Position numbers and translations under genes: made by a program. The notes below the pieces were generated by a model, which worked only from the letters and a program-made list of their open reading frames with translations, was not told the DNA's origin and ran no database searches. A stretch of DNA of 62,659 bases from Nocardia pseudovaccinii NBRC 100343 (GTDB taxonomy: Bacteria; Actinomycetota; Actinomycetes; Mycobacteriales; Mycobacteriaceae), in NCBI RefSeq assembly GCF_001613225.1, contig NZ_BDBY01000171.1, positions 1 through 62,659 on the forward strand. The letters run 5' to 3'. Within the stretch, counting starts at the first letter, position 1, and every line of letters starts with the position of its first letter. This document shows, in pieces, positions 17,200 to 26,066 of this stretch.

Positions 17200-17621
17200 T
17201 ACGCTTTCCCCCGGACCCGACGGAACTCCACCGTCGTCGGATATCCGGATGCGGCCGAGTCGAATGGGTCCTGTGTCGCTTGTACTTCATCGGTGAGGGT
17301 GCGCAGCACATGCCAGCCGAAGCTGCGCTGATCCGGCAGCCCCTCCGTCCCGGCGAGGCCGGTGACCTTGACGAGCAATTCGGTGTCACCCACGGTGAAC
17401 CGGCAGTGCAGGCTGGTCGCCGGTGCTGCGACCGCGATCAGCGTCGAGCACACCTCGTCCACGGCCAACCGGATGTCGGCCACCTCGTCGAGGGTGAAAT
17501 CGCTGAGCAGCACCAGTGTTTCGGCGAGCCCGCGCACGATCGGCAGCTGCGTCACCGACGCAGCCACCCGAATCTCCACCGGGGTGCTGTAGAGCCCCTG
17601 TTCCGCCGAAATGTTGATCAC
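17199..17621 (-). CDS. rsbW: Anti-sigma factor, RsbW/UsfX type
   Basis: GHKL-fold anti-sigma factor of 140 aa, holding the neighbouring SigF inactive until released by an anti-anti-sigma factor. The N box is DEVADIRLAVDEVCSTLI (about 59-76), very close to mycobacterial UsfX. As in UsfX, the second ATP motif is degenerate (LLVKVTGLAG in place of DxGxG), so kinase activity may be weak or lost. FGWHVLRTLTDEVQ near 115 is the other conserved block. GTG 17621 gives a normal N terminus. A SigF-type promoter lies just upstream, fitting the usual autoregulated rsbW-sigF operon. No anti-anti-sigma gene is adjacent. Confidence 0.9.
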   Translation of the reverse strand: MINISAEQGLYSTPVEIRVAASVTQLPIVRGLAETLVLLSDFTLDEVADIRLAVDEVCSTLIAVAAPATSLHCRFTVGDTELLVKVTGLAGTEGLPDQRSFGWHVLRTLTDEVQATQDPFDSAASGYPTTVEFRRVRGKA

Positions 17622-17631
17622 CCTATGCAGG

Positions 17632-17657
17632 CTACCCACTCCCGGCCGGAGCAACCC
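17632..17657 (-). promoter_or_regulatory. Putative SigF-dependent promoter of rsbW-sigF
   Basis: On the minus strand GGGTT (17657-17653), a 15-nt spacer and GGGTAG (17637-17632) match the SigF pattern GGTTT-N15-16-GGGTA. The transcript would start only a few bases before the rsbW GTG at 17621. This implies positive autoregulation. Confidence 0.55.
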
Positions 17658-17667
17658 TAGGTACCGG

Positions 17668-17684
17668 TAAGCTCCCGCGATGTG
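17668..17684 (+). promoter_or_regulatory. Leaderless promoter of rpe
   Basis: TAAGCT (17668-17673) lies 8 nt before GTG 17682, with no Shine-Dalgarno. It is back to back with the SigF-type promoter. Confidence 0.45.
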
Positions 17685-18374
17685 TCCTCTTCGACGTTTA
17701 CGCGCCCGACCACGCCGATGATCGCCCCGTCCATCCTCTCCGCCGACTTCGCACGCCTCGCGGACGAGGCGAATGCAGTGCATGGCGCGGATTGGTTGCA
17801 TGTCGATGTGATGGACGCACACTTCGTGCCGAATCTCACTCTCGGACTCCCCGTGGTCGAAAGTCTGTTGAAGGCCACCGACATTCCGCTCGACTGCCAT
17901 CTGATGATCGAGGATCCGGCGCGCTGGGCTCCGCCCTATGCGGAGGCTGGTGCCTACAACGTCACCTTCCACGCCGAGGCGACCGACGATCCGATCGCGG
18001 TCGCGCGCGATATTCGCGCGGCGGGCGCCAAGGCCGGCCTTTCGGTGAAGCCGAATACGCCGATCGAGCCGTATCTGGAAATCCTGCGCGACTTCGACAC
18101 ACTGCTGGTGATGAGCGTGGAGCCGGGCTTCGGTGGGCAGTCTTTCATCACGCATGTGCTGGAAAAGGCGCGCATTGTGCGTCGACTGGTGGACGCGGGC
18201 GAACTGCGGTTGATCGTGGAAATCGACGGTGGCATCAATTCCGACACGATCGAGGCCGCCGCGGAGGCGGGCATCGATTGTTTCGTCGCCGGATCCGCGG
18301 TCTACAACACCGCCGATCCGGGTGCGACCGTGGAAAAGCTGCGGCAGCAGGCCGCGGCCCTGCGCAGCTCCTAG
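17682..18374 (+). CDS. rpe: Ribulose-phosphate 3-epimerase
   Basis: Interconverts ribulose 5-phosphate and xylulose 5-phosphate in the pentose phosphate pathway. 230 aa TIM barrel. Family signatures are present: [12 protein letters not shown] (about 14-25), [17 protein letters not shown] with metal-binding His and Asp, [20 protein letters not shown] and EIDGGIN, then VAGSAVYN for phosphate binding. GTG 17682 fits a leaderless start. An internal ATG at 17718 (MIAPSIL) would match other species and is an alternative. In M. tuberculosis rpe also follows fmu(rsmB); here sigF, rsbW and an MmcQ gene are inserted between them. Confidence 0.95.
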   Translation: MSSSTFTRPTTPMIAPSILSADFARLADEANAVHGADWLHVDVMDAHFVPNLTLGLPVVESLLKATDIPLDCHLMIEDPARWAPPYAEAGAYNVTFHAEATDDPIAVARDIRAAGAKAGLSVKPNTPIEPYLEILRDFDTLLVMSVEPGFGGQSFITHVLEKARIVRRLVDAGELRLIVEIDGGINSDTIEAAAEAGIDCFVAGSAVYNTADPGATVEKLRQQAAALRSS

Positions 18375-18386
18375 GTCGCGAATCTG

Positions 18387-18857
18387 CTAGCGGGCGGGCA
18401 CTTTCCGGCTGCCGATGGCGCGCGTCGCCTCGATCACCGCGCTGAGCGGTGGCAGGGTCGTCGCGTTCTCCGGCGGCTGGATCCAGGTGCGATAGCCGGT
18501 GCGTTCGTCATCCGGTGAGGGCAGCACGACCTGGCTCCCGGTGCAGGCGACGGTCGCGTAGAGCCGGAACAGCTCCGCGGAGACGGCCGCGCTGAGGGTA
18601 TCGGGCCGGGCGGGTCCGGTGATGAAGGTCCAGCGCCTCGCTCGCGGATGGTGCACCACCGGTGCCGCGATCTGCGTCTGGGTGAGCTGCTGCTGCACCT
18701 GTTCGCCCAGCTCTGCGGGCATCGTTATAGCGCCGTAATGGGTGCCGATATGGAGCAGGATGCGGCGGGACGTCGGGTCGATCGACGCAGGCATATGGAA
18801 TTCGCGCCGGTACTGCACACAGCGAACTTCCAGCGTCGAATCGACAAGAGTGGTCAC
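18387..18857 (-). CDS. Uncharacterised protein, paralogue (copy A) of the product at 48407-48835
   Basis: Protein of 156 aa; I do not recognise a named family. It aligns along most of its length with the 142-aa protein at 48407. Shared points include a C-terminal block HPRARRWTFITGP and VVLPSPDDERTGYRTWI (copy B has HPASRRWAFLTGP and VVLPSPADERRGFRRWI), and a proline-rich middle with IGTHYGAITMPAELG. No signal peptide, membrane segment or catalytic motif is seen. GTG 18857 was chosen because GGAGG sits 6 nt before it. The longer open frame has no ribosome site. Copy B lies beside a Scr1-type regulator, whereas copy A stands alone next to a gene-free region. Possibly a regulatory or accessory protein of such loci. 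Confidence 0.75.
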   Translation of the reverse strand: MTTLVDSTLEVRCVQYRREFHMPASIDPTSRRILLHIGTHYGAITMPAELGEQVQQQLTQTQIAAPVVHHPRARRWTFITGPARPDTLSAAVSAELFRLYATVACTGSQVVLPSPDDERTGYRTWIQPPENATTLPPLSAVIEATRAIGSRKVPAR

Positions 18858-19033
18858 GCAACGCCTCCATTGGTGTCGAACCTGATTTGACCCACTGCTG
18901 TATCCAGCTTCCTCGAGTGGTGGATTTCCCTGGGTCGAACTCGCCGGACGGCGTCGTGACCGGGTCGAACCGTTCCGCACTGAACTGCCGGGTCGAAGTT
19001 GAACGATAGGGATCAGCTACATAACAATCTTGC

Positions 19034-19187
19034 GACCGTTTTCGGGCCCGCGCAAGGTTTTGGTGTAAGTGTGTCTCGGCTGGGTATTACTCCCGATTCG
19101 ACTCTATGTGCTGTGGATGAAATCCATTCGTGTGGTCACGAAAGTAAGAATGAATAAATGTCGTCGGCGGGGAAGCGACGACTTTTT
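19034..19187 (+). ncRNA. Candidate small RNA
   Basis: A -35 TTGAAC (18999-19004) and -10 TAACAA (19022-19027) are 17 nt apart. A hairpin with stem CTTGCG/CGCAAG lies at 19029-19056, and a rho-independent terminator ends at 19187. No gene precedes the terminator on this strand, so an orphan transcript of about 150 nt is the simplest reading. There is no credible ORF inside. Inference only. Confidence 0.35.
19160..19187 (+). terminator. Rho-independent terminator without an upstream gene
   Basis: The stem GTCGTCG/CGACGAC (19160-19166, 19176-19182) has a 9-nt loop and is followed by TTTTT (19183-19187). A T-tract like this is rare in this GC-rich genome. Confidence 0.65.
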
Positions 19188-19342
19188 CGCACGGCCGTGC
19201 ACTATTTCGCTTCGAAAAATAATTGCCGCTGGTTCGGTGAGGCCTGAGGTGCCCTGCGGTCTCCTTCCCCAGGGACTCGCCGAGCCGCGGTATCGACCGG
19301 CCGCTGGTTGGAACCGCGGTGTCGTCTACGACCCGGCGTCGT

Positions 19343-19348
19343 TAGGCT
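19343..19348 (+). promoter_or_regulatory. Putative ribE promoter (-10)
   Basis: TAGGCT at 19343-19348 matches the -10 pattern used by several genes in the window. It would give ribE a leader of about 80 nt. GGGAG lies shortly before the ATG. Confidence 0.4.
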
Positions 19349-19434
19349 GAGGAGGGATCGGCGTACCGGCGGGAATAGTCGCCGGATCCCGGCTGTTCGG
19401 CAACCGTAGAAACGACGCGACAGGGAGTCAAAGC

Positions 19435-20058
19435 ATGTTCACAGGCATCGTCGAGGAACTCGGCGAGATCGTCGCCACCGAAGAGCTGGCCGATGCCGCT
19501 CGGCTGACGATCCGGGGCAAGCTGGTCACTTCCGATGCCGGACACGGTGATTCGATCGCCGTCAACGGCGTCTGCCTGACCGTTGTCGACGTGATCGACG
19601 GCGATTCGTTCACCGTGGACGTGATGCAGGAGACGCTGAACCGCTCCAGTATCGGTGGACTCGGCGCGGGTTCGCGGGTGAATCTCGAGCGCGCGGCCGC
19701 GCTGAACAGCAGGCTCGGCGGCCACCTGGTGCAGGGCCACGTCGACGGTACCGGCACCGTGCTGGCGCGCACGCCCTCGGAGAACTGGGAGGTCGTGCGG
19801 ATTTCGCTGCCCGACGCGATCGCCCGCTATGTAGTGGAGAAGGGTTCGATCACCGTCGACGGCATTTCGCTGACCGTCTCGGGTCTCGGCATCGCCGATG
19901 CGCCCGCCGCCGACGGCAATCGCGACTGGTTCGAGGTCTCGCTGATCCCGACCACCCTGTCCATGACGAACCTCGGTGCGGCCGCCGTCGGTACCAAGGT
20001 GAACCTGGAAGTCGATGTCATCGCCAAGTACGTCGAACGCCTCCAGCAGCGCGGCTGA
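19435..20058 (+). CDS. ribE: Riboflavin synthase, alpha chain
   Basis: Converts two 6,7-dimethyl-8-ribityllumazine molecules into riboflavin and a pyrimidine, the last step of the pathway. 207 aa made of two lumazine-binding barrels: residues 1-90 starting [12 protein letters not shown] with [11 protein letters not shown], and 98-195 with [13 protein letters not shown] and [11 protein letters not shown]. These are the expected paired signatures. GGGAG lies at good distance before ATG. The gene is followed by ribBA, ribH and a PH-like gene, as in M. tuberculosis. The reductase/deaminase gene ribD usually near ribE is not in the window. Confidence 0.96.
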   Translation: MFTGIVEELGEIVATEELADAARLTIRGKLVTSDAGHGDSIAVNGVCLTVVDVIDGDSFTVDVMQETLNRSSIGGLGAGSRVNLERAAALNSRLGGHLVQGHVDGTGTVLARTPSENWEVVRISLPDAIARYVVEKGSITVDGISLTVSGLGIADAPAADGNRDWFEVSLIPTTLSMTNLGAAAVGTKVNLEVDVIAKYVERLQQRG

Positions 20059-20135
20059 TCCGGCCGGGCGGCGGCGACTCGCGATCGACGCCGTACTGTA
20101 TGGGGGCACCTATTTCGAGATGGAGCACAACAGAC

Positions 20136-21380
20136 GTGACCAGGTTCGACACTATCGAGCGCGCAGTCGCCGATATCGCTGCCGGTAAGGCAGTCGTCGT
20201 CGTCGACGACGAGGACCGCGAGAACGAGGGCGACCTCATCTTCGCGGCGGAAAAGGCGACCCCCGAGCTGGTCGCCTTCATGATTCGCTACACCTCGGGT
20301 TATATCTGTGTGCCGCTCACGGGTGAGGACTGCGATCGGCTCGGCCTGCCGCCGATGTACGCGCAGAATCAGGACAAGCACGGCACCGCCTACACCGTTT
20401 CGGTCGATGCCAGGGACGGCATCACCACCGGTATCTCCGGCGCCGACCGTGCCACCACCATGCGGCTGCTCGCCGACCCGAACGCCAAGGCCGACGATCT
20501 GACCCGGCCCGGTCACGTGGTTCCGTTGCGCGCCAAGGAGGGCGGCGTGCTGCGTCGTCCCGGGCACACCGAGGCCGCGGTCGATCTGGCGCGGATGGCC
20601 GGATTGCAGCCCGCCGGTGTCATCTGCGAAATCGTCAGCCAGAAGGACGAGGGCCATATGGCCCGCACCGAGGAACTGCGCGTCTTCGCCGACGAGCACA
20701 ATTTGGCGCTGATCTCCATCGCGGAAATGATCGCCTGGCGGCGCAAGCACGAGAAGCAGGTCATTCGGGTCGCCGAGGCCAGGATCCCCACGGCGCACGG
20801 CGAATTCAAGGCCGTCGGCTATCAGAGCATTTACGACGATGTCGAACATGTGGCGCTGGTGCGCGGCGATATCGATGACGGCGACGATGTGCTGGTGCGG
20901 GTGCATTCCGAATGCCTCACCGGTGATGTCTTCGGTTCGCTGCGCTGCGATTGCGGTCCGCAGCTGGACGCCGCACTGGAGATGGTGGCCCAGGAGGGTC
21001 GCGGTGTCGTGCTCTACATGCGCGGACACGAGGGCCGCGGCATCGGGCTGATGCACAAGCTGCAGGCCTACCAGCTGCAGGATTCGGGCCACGACACCGT
21101 CGACGCGAATCTGGAGCTCGGTCTGCCCGCCGACGCCCGCGACTACGGCACCGGAGCACAGATCCTGGTGGATCTCGGGATTCGGTCGATGCGCCTGCTC
21201 ACCAACAATCCGGCCAAGCGCGTCGGACTGGACGGTTACGGGCTGAAGATCACCGAGCGGGTGCCGATGCCGTTGCGCGCCAATGCCGAGAACCTGCGGT
21301 ACCTGCGCACCAAGCGGGACCGGATGGGGCACGACCTGATCGGGCTGGACGAACTCGATCTCGGCGAGACCGCCCAGTGA
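20136..21380 (+). CDS. ribBA: Bifunctional DHBP synthase / GTP cyclohydrolase II
   Basis: Provides both early precursors of riboflavin: 3,4-dihydroxy-2-butanone 4-phosphate from ribulose 5-phosphate, and the pyrimidine from GTP. 414 aa. The N-terminal RibB domain (1-200) has [16 protein letters not shown] and [17 protein letters not shown]. The C-terminal RibA domain has the zinc site [18 protein letters not shown] (three Cys), [10 protein letters not shown] and LLTNNPAKR. The GTG at 20136 gives the standard N terminus [13 protein letters not shown] with GGAG about 10 nt upstream. The longer reading frame adds residues not found in relatives. Ribulose 5-phosphate from the pentose phosphate pathway links it to rpe. 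Confidence 0.95.
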   Translation: MTRFDTIERAVADIAAGKAVVVVDDEDRENEGDLIFAAEKATPELVAFMIRYTSGYICVPLTGEDCDRLGLPPMYAQNQDKHGTAYTVSVDARDGITTGISGADRATTMRLLADPNAKADDLTRPGHVVPLRAKEGGVLRRPGHTEAAVDLARMAGLQPAGVICEIVSQKDEGHMARTEELRVFADEHNLALISIAEMIAWRRKHEKQVIRVAEARIPTAHGEFKAVGYQSIYDDVEHVALVRGDIDDGDDVLVRVHSECLTGDVFGSLRCDCGPQLDAALEMVAQEGRGVVLYMRGHEGRGIGLMHKLQAYQLQDSGHDTVDANLELGLPADARDYGTGAQILVDLGIRSMRLLTNNPAKRVGLDGYGLKITERVPMPLRANAENLRYLRTKRDRMGHDLIGLDELDLGETAQ

Positions 21381-21965
<585 letters not shown>

Positions 21966-21968
21966 ATC

Positions 21969-22472
21969 ATGCCGGTCGTTCGCATCTGGCGTAGAGGCCC
22001 GGCCGCGGCTGCCGAATCGGGCTCCGGCGAGTGGGAGCTCGAGGTGCGGCCGCATCGCGCGGTACGGACCGCGTGGACCGTGGCGGTGCTGCTCGTCGCC
22101 GGTTTCACCGCGGGTGGCATCCTGTTGCGGCACGGTTCGACCGGTGTGAACTTCCGCCTCGCGGACCAGTTCGCGATGATCGGCATCGGCGTCCTCGGTG
22201 CGGCGGCGGTACTCCTGCTGACCCGGCCGCGCGTCCGTGTCGGTAAGCGCGGCATCTCGGTGCGGAACATCCTGGGGGACACCGAATTCCCCTGGGAATA
22301 CATCCGCGGCGTCTCCTTTCCGGACCGAAAGTCCTGGGCCCGCCTCGAGCTGGTCGACGACGACTACGTCCCCCTCATGGCAATCCGCTCCAACGACAAG
22401 CAACGCGCCGTAGAGGCCTTGGACAAGCTGCGCGCACTCGGTGCGAAATACACCACCGCCGCAGAGGAGTAG
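21969..22472 (+). CDS. Membrane protein with PH-like domain
   Basis: Protein of 167 aa with two transmembrane helices (about 36-54, VAVLLVAGFTAGGILL, and 72-88, GIGVLGAAAVLLL). A C-terminal cytosolic PH-like domain follows (RVRVGKRGISVRNILGDTEFPWEYIRGVSFPDRKSWARLEL, with AIRSNDK). It corresponds in position and type to M. tuberculosis Rv1417, which also follows ribH. Function unknown; the conserved linkage suggests a role connected with flavin supply or the membrane. Start ATG lies 3 nt after ribH, so it is the last gene of the operon. Confidence 0.85.
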   Translation: MPVVRIWRRGPAAAAESGSGEWELEVRPHRAVRTAWTVAVLLVAGFTAGGILLRHGSTGVNFRLADQFAMIGIGVLGAAAVLLLTRPRVRVGKRGISVRNILGDTEFPWEYIRGVSFPDRKSWARLELVDDDYVPLMAIRSNDKQRAVEALDKLRALGAKYTTAAEE

Positions 22473-22559
22473 TCGGCAGCCGGATGTCAGTGTGTCGCCG
22501 AGGCATTCGGTGACGATCCGCTCATGACTTAACTCCGGCCGAATGCGGTTCGCCGTCGG

Positions 22560-22575
22560 AAAGCGTTACCGCTTT
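22560..22575 (+). terminator. Short stem-loop after the rib operon
   Basis: AAAGCG-TTAC-CGCTTT (6-bp stem, 4-nt loop) lies 88 nt after the PH gene. A weak terminator candidate. Confidence 0.3.
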
Positions 22576-22618
22576 TCTGGGATTCATGCAGGGTGACCTG
22601 GCGCTCGACGACGGCCCG

Positions 22619-22651
22619 TGCTCTATCCGATGCCGCAGACCGGATAGAGCA
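22619..22651 (-). terminator. Stem-loop terminator of the gamma-glutamyltransferase gene
   Basis: A perfect 11-bp stem (TGCTCTATCCG / CGGATAGAGCA) with an 11-nt loop lies 8 nt after the ggt stop. There is no T-tract. It may serve both converging transcripts. Confidence 0.6.
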
Positions 22652-22659
22652 ACCGTAGG

Positions 22660-24612
22660 TCAGCGGGTGTCGCCGAGGACCGCGCCTTCGCGTCTGGGAT
22701 CCGCGCCGCCGATCCAGCCTTCGGTACCGTCGCGTTGCAGTGCGCTGAGGCCGCTGGATTGGGGGGCGACCGAGACCTGGTGGCCGAGTTCGCGCAGGCG
22801 TAGGACGAGTGGGTCGTGATCGCCGTTGTCGGTGGCGATGATGGCGGGATGTTCGCCGCCCACGCCGGTCGCCGGACTGTTTCCGGCGCCGAACGCGACC
22901 GCGGACACCGCCTGCTGCGGGTCCAGGCCCCAATCCAGCACGCCGACAAGGGCTTTCACAACGAACTGGATGATCACCGAACCGCCGGGGGAACCGGCGA
23001 CCTGGGTCAGATCGCCGCGTGAGCCGTCGGCATTGTGGTCGAAGACGAGGGTCGGGCTCATCGAGCTGCGCGGCCGCTTACCCGGCTGCACGCGATTGGC
23101 GACGGGAGCGCCGTCGGTGCCGAGCGGATCGGCGGAGAAGTCGGTGAGCTGGTTGTTCAGCACGAATCCGTCGACGAGATGGAATGATCCGAAGGCCGAT
23201 TCGACCGTGGTGGTCATCGCGGCGGCATTGCCGTACTTATCGACGACCGAGATATGGCTGGTGCCGTGCTCGGGTGGCTGCGGGCCGACACCGAGTGGCA
23301 CCGGGCCGAAGTCGCCCGGCTGCGCGGTGCCCATGCTGTGGCCGGGATCGATGAGACCCGCGCGCTGCTTCAGATAGTCCTTGTTCAGCAGGGTCTGCGG
23401 TGAATTACCCGGCAGCGGAATGAAATCCGTATCGGCGACGTACTTGTTCCGGTCGGCGTAGGCGAGCCGCTCGGCCTCCGAGATCAGATGCACCGCTTCG
23501 GCCTTCGGCTTGCCGCCGTTGCGGTCGATATTGTCCGGCTTCAGCGCGGCCAGGTCGAAGTTCTCCAGAATGCCGAGGGTGGCCGCGACAGTGATGCCGC
23601 CTGAGGACGGGCTCGGCATACCGCAGATCTCATGCGTGCGGTAGTTCGTGCAGAGCGCGGTCCGCTTCTTGGCCTGATATCCGGCGAGATCGTTGGCGGT
23701 GACGAGGCTCGGGGTGCGCCCGCCCGCGGCGGATCCGGCCGCATCGACGATATCGTGAGCGATAGCGCCGGTGTAGAAGGCATTCGCGCCGTCGGTCGCA
23801 ATGGCGTTCAAGGTCTTCGACATCGCCGGGTTGGTCAGCACGGTGTCGGCCCGTTTCGGGGTGCCGTCCGGATTGAGGAAGTATGCCTTCGCGGACTCGT
23901 CCACCGCGAGATCCTTGGCGGATTCGGCGATCTGACCGGCCAGCCGGGGACTGATCGGGAAGCCACGATCGGCCAGTCCGATGGCCGGATCGAACAGGTC
24001 CCGCCAAGCGGTCTTGCCGTGGTCGCGATGCGCCAGTTCCAGCATGCGCAAGACGCCGGGCACGCCGATCGAGCGTCCGCTCGCACGGGCACTCGGCTTC
24101 GGCTCGGTGCGATCGGTATCGCTGACCCAGCGCAGATAATTCTCGGTCGCCGCCGCGGGGGCGATCTCCCGACCGTCGTAGGCCTCCACGCTCTTGCTGG
24201 CCGCATCGTAATAGAGCATGAACGAGCCACCGCCGATGCCGGAGGCCTGCGGCTCCACCAACCCGAGCACCATCTGCGCCGCGATGAGTGCATCCGCGGC
24301 CGTGCCGCCGTTGCTCAGCACCTCACAGGCGGCTTTGGTGGAGACCGGGTTGGCCGTGGACACCGCGTACGTCTTGGTGCGCACCGCCGTCATATCGGAC
24401 CGGTAGCCGGTCGCGATCTCGGGATTGGTGCTCAGATCCTTGGTCGCGCCTGGAGTCGCACCCGCTGAGGTCGCGACCACCGGGGTTCCGTTCGGCGTCG
24501 CGCTACACGCCGCGTTCGCCGGTGTGTCGTCGGAGGAACATCCGCTGACAACGCCGACGATGAGCGTGAGCGCCGCCGCGGCGCTGACCCAGGTTCTTCG
24601 CGTGCCACTCAT
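22660..24612 (-). CDS. Gamma-glutamyltransferase, lipoprotein
   Basis: Hydrolyses or transfers the gamma-glutamyl group of glutathione-like compounds outside the membrane. 650 aa. A signal peptide ends in the lipobox VSGC (Cys at about 24), so the enzyme is probably anchored to the outer face of the membrane. The autocleavage site is at GTSHISVVDKYGNAAAMTTTVES: the Thr after HG becomes the N-terminal nucleophile of the small subunit. Upstream GIGGGSFMLYYD and downstream SSMSPTLVFD and GSPGGSVI are family signatures. ATG 24612 is preceded 7 nt upstream by TACAGT, a likely leaderless start. M. tuberculosis GgtB is a similar lipoprotein. Actinobacteria lack glutathione, so peptides or ergothioneine-pathway compounds are possible substrates (inference). 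Confidence 0.92.
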   Translation of the reverse strand: MSGTRRTWVSAAAALTLIVGVVSGCSSDDTPANAACSATPNGTPVVATSAGATPGATKDLSTNPEIATGYRSDMTAVRTKTYAVSTANPVSTKAACEVLSNGGTAADALIAAQMVLGLVEPQASGIGGGSFMLYYDAASKSVEAYDGREIAPAAATENYLRWVSDTDRTEPKPSARASGRSIGVPGVLRMLELAHRDHGKTAWRDLFDPAIGLADRGFPISPRLAGQIAESAKDLAVDESAKAYFLNPDGTPKRADTVLTNPAMSKTLNAIATDGANAFYTGAIAHDIVDAAGSAAGGRTPSLVTANDLAGYQAKKRTALCTNYRTHEICGMPSPSSGGITVAATLGILENFDLAALKPDNIDRNGGKPKAEAVHLISEAERLAYADRNKYVADTDFIPLPGNSPQTLLNKDYLKQRAGLIDPGHSMGTAQPGDFGPVPLGVGPQPPEHGTSHISVVDKYGNAAAMTTTVESAFGSFHLVDGFVLNNQLTDFSADPLGTDGAPVANRVQPGKRPRSSMSPTLVFDHNADGSRGDLTQVAGSPGGSVIIQFVVKALVGVLDWGLDPQQAVSAVAFGAGNSPATGVGGEHPAIIATDNGDHDPLVLRLRELGHQVSVAPQSSGLSALQRDGTEGWIGGADPRREGAVLGDTR

Positions 24613-24816
24613 GGACGGCACTGTATCGCCGATCGCCGAGCGTCGCGGCAAATCCGGCGCTGTGGGCTCCCAGCACTGGTGGTTTCAGCGAAAACGGTTA
24701 GCGGGCAATTGCATTGAGCGCCCATGTCGGATGCGATTTCCGCGAGATCCGCGGAGGCGCTGAGGCCAATTCCGCTCGACCCCAATGACAACTGTCGTCA
24801 TCGGTAGGCTGGCACA
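24613..24816. promoter_or_regulatory. Divergent leaderless promoters (ggt and HAD gene)
   Basis: TACAGT (24625-24620, minus) lies 7 nt before the ggt ATG. TAGGCT (24805-24810, plus) lies 6 nt before the HAD GTG. No Shine-Dalgarno is visible for either gene. Confidence 0.5.
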
Positions 24817-25500
24817 GTGGCGATCGAGGCAGTTCTCTTCGACTTCTCCGGCACGCTGTTCCGGCTGGAACCCGATGAAACCTGGGCCGATATGGTCGGG
24901 TCAGATGGCAAACCCCTGGACCGGTCGCAGCAGGACGCGATCCTGGATCGGATGACGAGGCCGGTCGGCGACGGTGCGGTCTTCGACGCCGAGGGGCGGC
25001 TCGCATGGGAGCGGCGAGATCTGGATCCGGCGATGCATCGCACGGCCTACCACGAGTTGATGCGACAAATCGGGGTGCCGACACCGGCGCTGGTCGCGCG
25101 ACTCTACGACTGGATGCTCGACCCATTGGCCTGGACGCCGTATCCGGACACCGGTGCCGTGCTGAAAACCTTGGCGGCGCAGGGCATCCCGGTCGCCGTG
25201 GTGAGCAATATCGCTTTCGATATCCGTCCGGCGTTCGCCGCCAACGGTTGGGATCGGCTCGTCGCCGCGCACACGCTGTCGTTCGAAGTCGGTGCGGTGA
25301 AGCCGGATCCGCGGATCTTCCTGGCCGCGGTGGAACAGCTCGGCGTGCGTCCTGGGTCGGCGCTCATGGTCGGCGACAGTGCCGAGGCCGACGGCGGTGC
25401 GGTCGCGGCGGGCTGCGGTTTCGCGCTGGTCGATCCATTGCCGACGGTGGAGCGCGCCGAAGGTCTGCTCGAGGTATTACGGCGGCACGAACTGGCCTAG
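24817..25500 (+). CDS. HAD-superfamily hydrolase
   Basis: Haloacid dehalogenase-like hydrolase of 227 aa. Motif I is FDFSGTLF (Asp at residue 9), motif II VVSNIA, motif III K in VGAVKPDP, motif IV MVGDSAEAD. The nucleophilic Asp is present, but the second Asp of the usual DxD, the acid-base residue of phosphatases, is Ser. This is a dehalogenase- or phosphonatase-like variation, so phosphatase activity should not be assumed. The cap is helical (about 16-100). GTG 24817 fits a leaderless transcript. Confidence 0.85.
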   Translation: MAIEAVLFDFSGTLFRLEPDETWADMVGSDGKPLDRSQQDAILDRMTRPVGDGAVFDAEGRLAWERRDLDPAMHRTAYHELMRQIGVPTPALVARLYDWMLDPLAWTPYPDTGAVLKTLAAQGIPVAVVSNIAFDIRPAFAANGWDRLVAAHTLSFEVGAVKPDPRIFLAAVEQLGVRPGSALMVGDSAEADGGAVAAGCGFALVDPLPTVERAEGLLEVLRRHELA

Positions 25501-25618
25501 TGTCCAGTATGTGACCTGCGACACACTCTGCTGTTCCTGAATGTCGATGCCCCCGAACTGAATTAGCTTGCTGTGACGCCCACCACATCGTGGTGCGCAA
25601 GCTCGACGGGGAGTGGCC

Positions 25619-26056
25619 ATGGATGATGCCGAGGCATATTTCGAATCGTCGGTCGTGCGGACGGCGCGGCCGGTCGACCTGCCCGAATCGGTCCGCGAGG
25701 CCAGAGAGGCCGCATTGGGACTTGCGGGCTTCGGCCTCGCATATCCGGTCGTCATGGGCCTGATCGCCGGTGACGAGGCGGCCGGATCCGCGGCACTGCA
25801 ATTCGGCTGCAGTTGGGTGCTCGGTCTCGCGGTACTGGTTCTCGGTCCGGGGCCGCGGATGCGTCGCGTCGCGATCGTTTCGGTCATGCTGCAGTCCGTC
25901 GCGGTACTGCGGATTGACGTCGAGGCTGTCCCGGACTCGGCCCGGCTGATCGTCGTCCTCTTCACGCTGGGCGCGTCGGCGAGGATCCTGTACCAGCTTT
26001 CGCGACCGGAAGCCAAGGCGTGGATCGGCATTCGGGTCGCCGACGCCGAGTGGTGA
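25619..26056 (+). CDS. Hypothetical membrane protein
   Basis: Protein of 145 aa; family not recognised. Three or four hydrophobic segments are seen (about 33-50, 58-75, 84-95, 102-118), with an acidic N terminus (MDDAEAYFESS). No conserved catalytic residue is evident. ATG 25619 is preceded by GGGGAG at 5 nt. A GTG at 25613 is the alternative. Stands between the HAD gene and a convergent transporter gene. Confidence 0.65.
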   Translation: MDDAEAYFESSVVRTARPVDLPESVREAREAALGLAGFGLAYPVVMGLIAGDEAAGSAALQFGCSWVLGLAVLVLGPGPRMRRVAIVSVMLQSVAVLRIDVEAVPDSARLIVVLFTLGASARILYQLSRPEAKAWIGIRVADAEW

Positions 26057-26066
26057 ACGGCTCGGA

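Larger units (their letters stand above)
18858..19434. other. 577-bp gene-free region with candidate RNA
   Basis: This stretch between copy A and ribE is more AT-rich than its neighbours at about 19020-19230. It carries a promoter-like pair, two hairpins, a perfect GCACGGCCGTGC palindrome (19189-19200) and, near its end, the putative ribE promoter. No FMN riboswitch pattern was seen. Confidence 0.6.

Noticed and set aside
19349..19434. FMN riboswitch before ribE
   Set aside because: The leader does not show the conserved aptamer strings, and the spacing is too short for the usual six-part fold.
20100..20135. Earlier start of ribBA
   Set aside because: It would add twelve residues absent from homologues. 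The GTG at 20136 gives the conserved N terminus.
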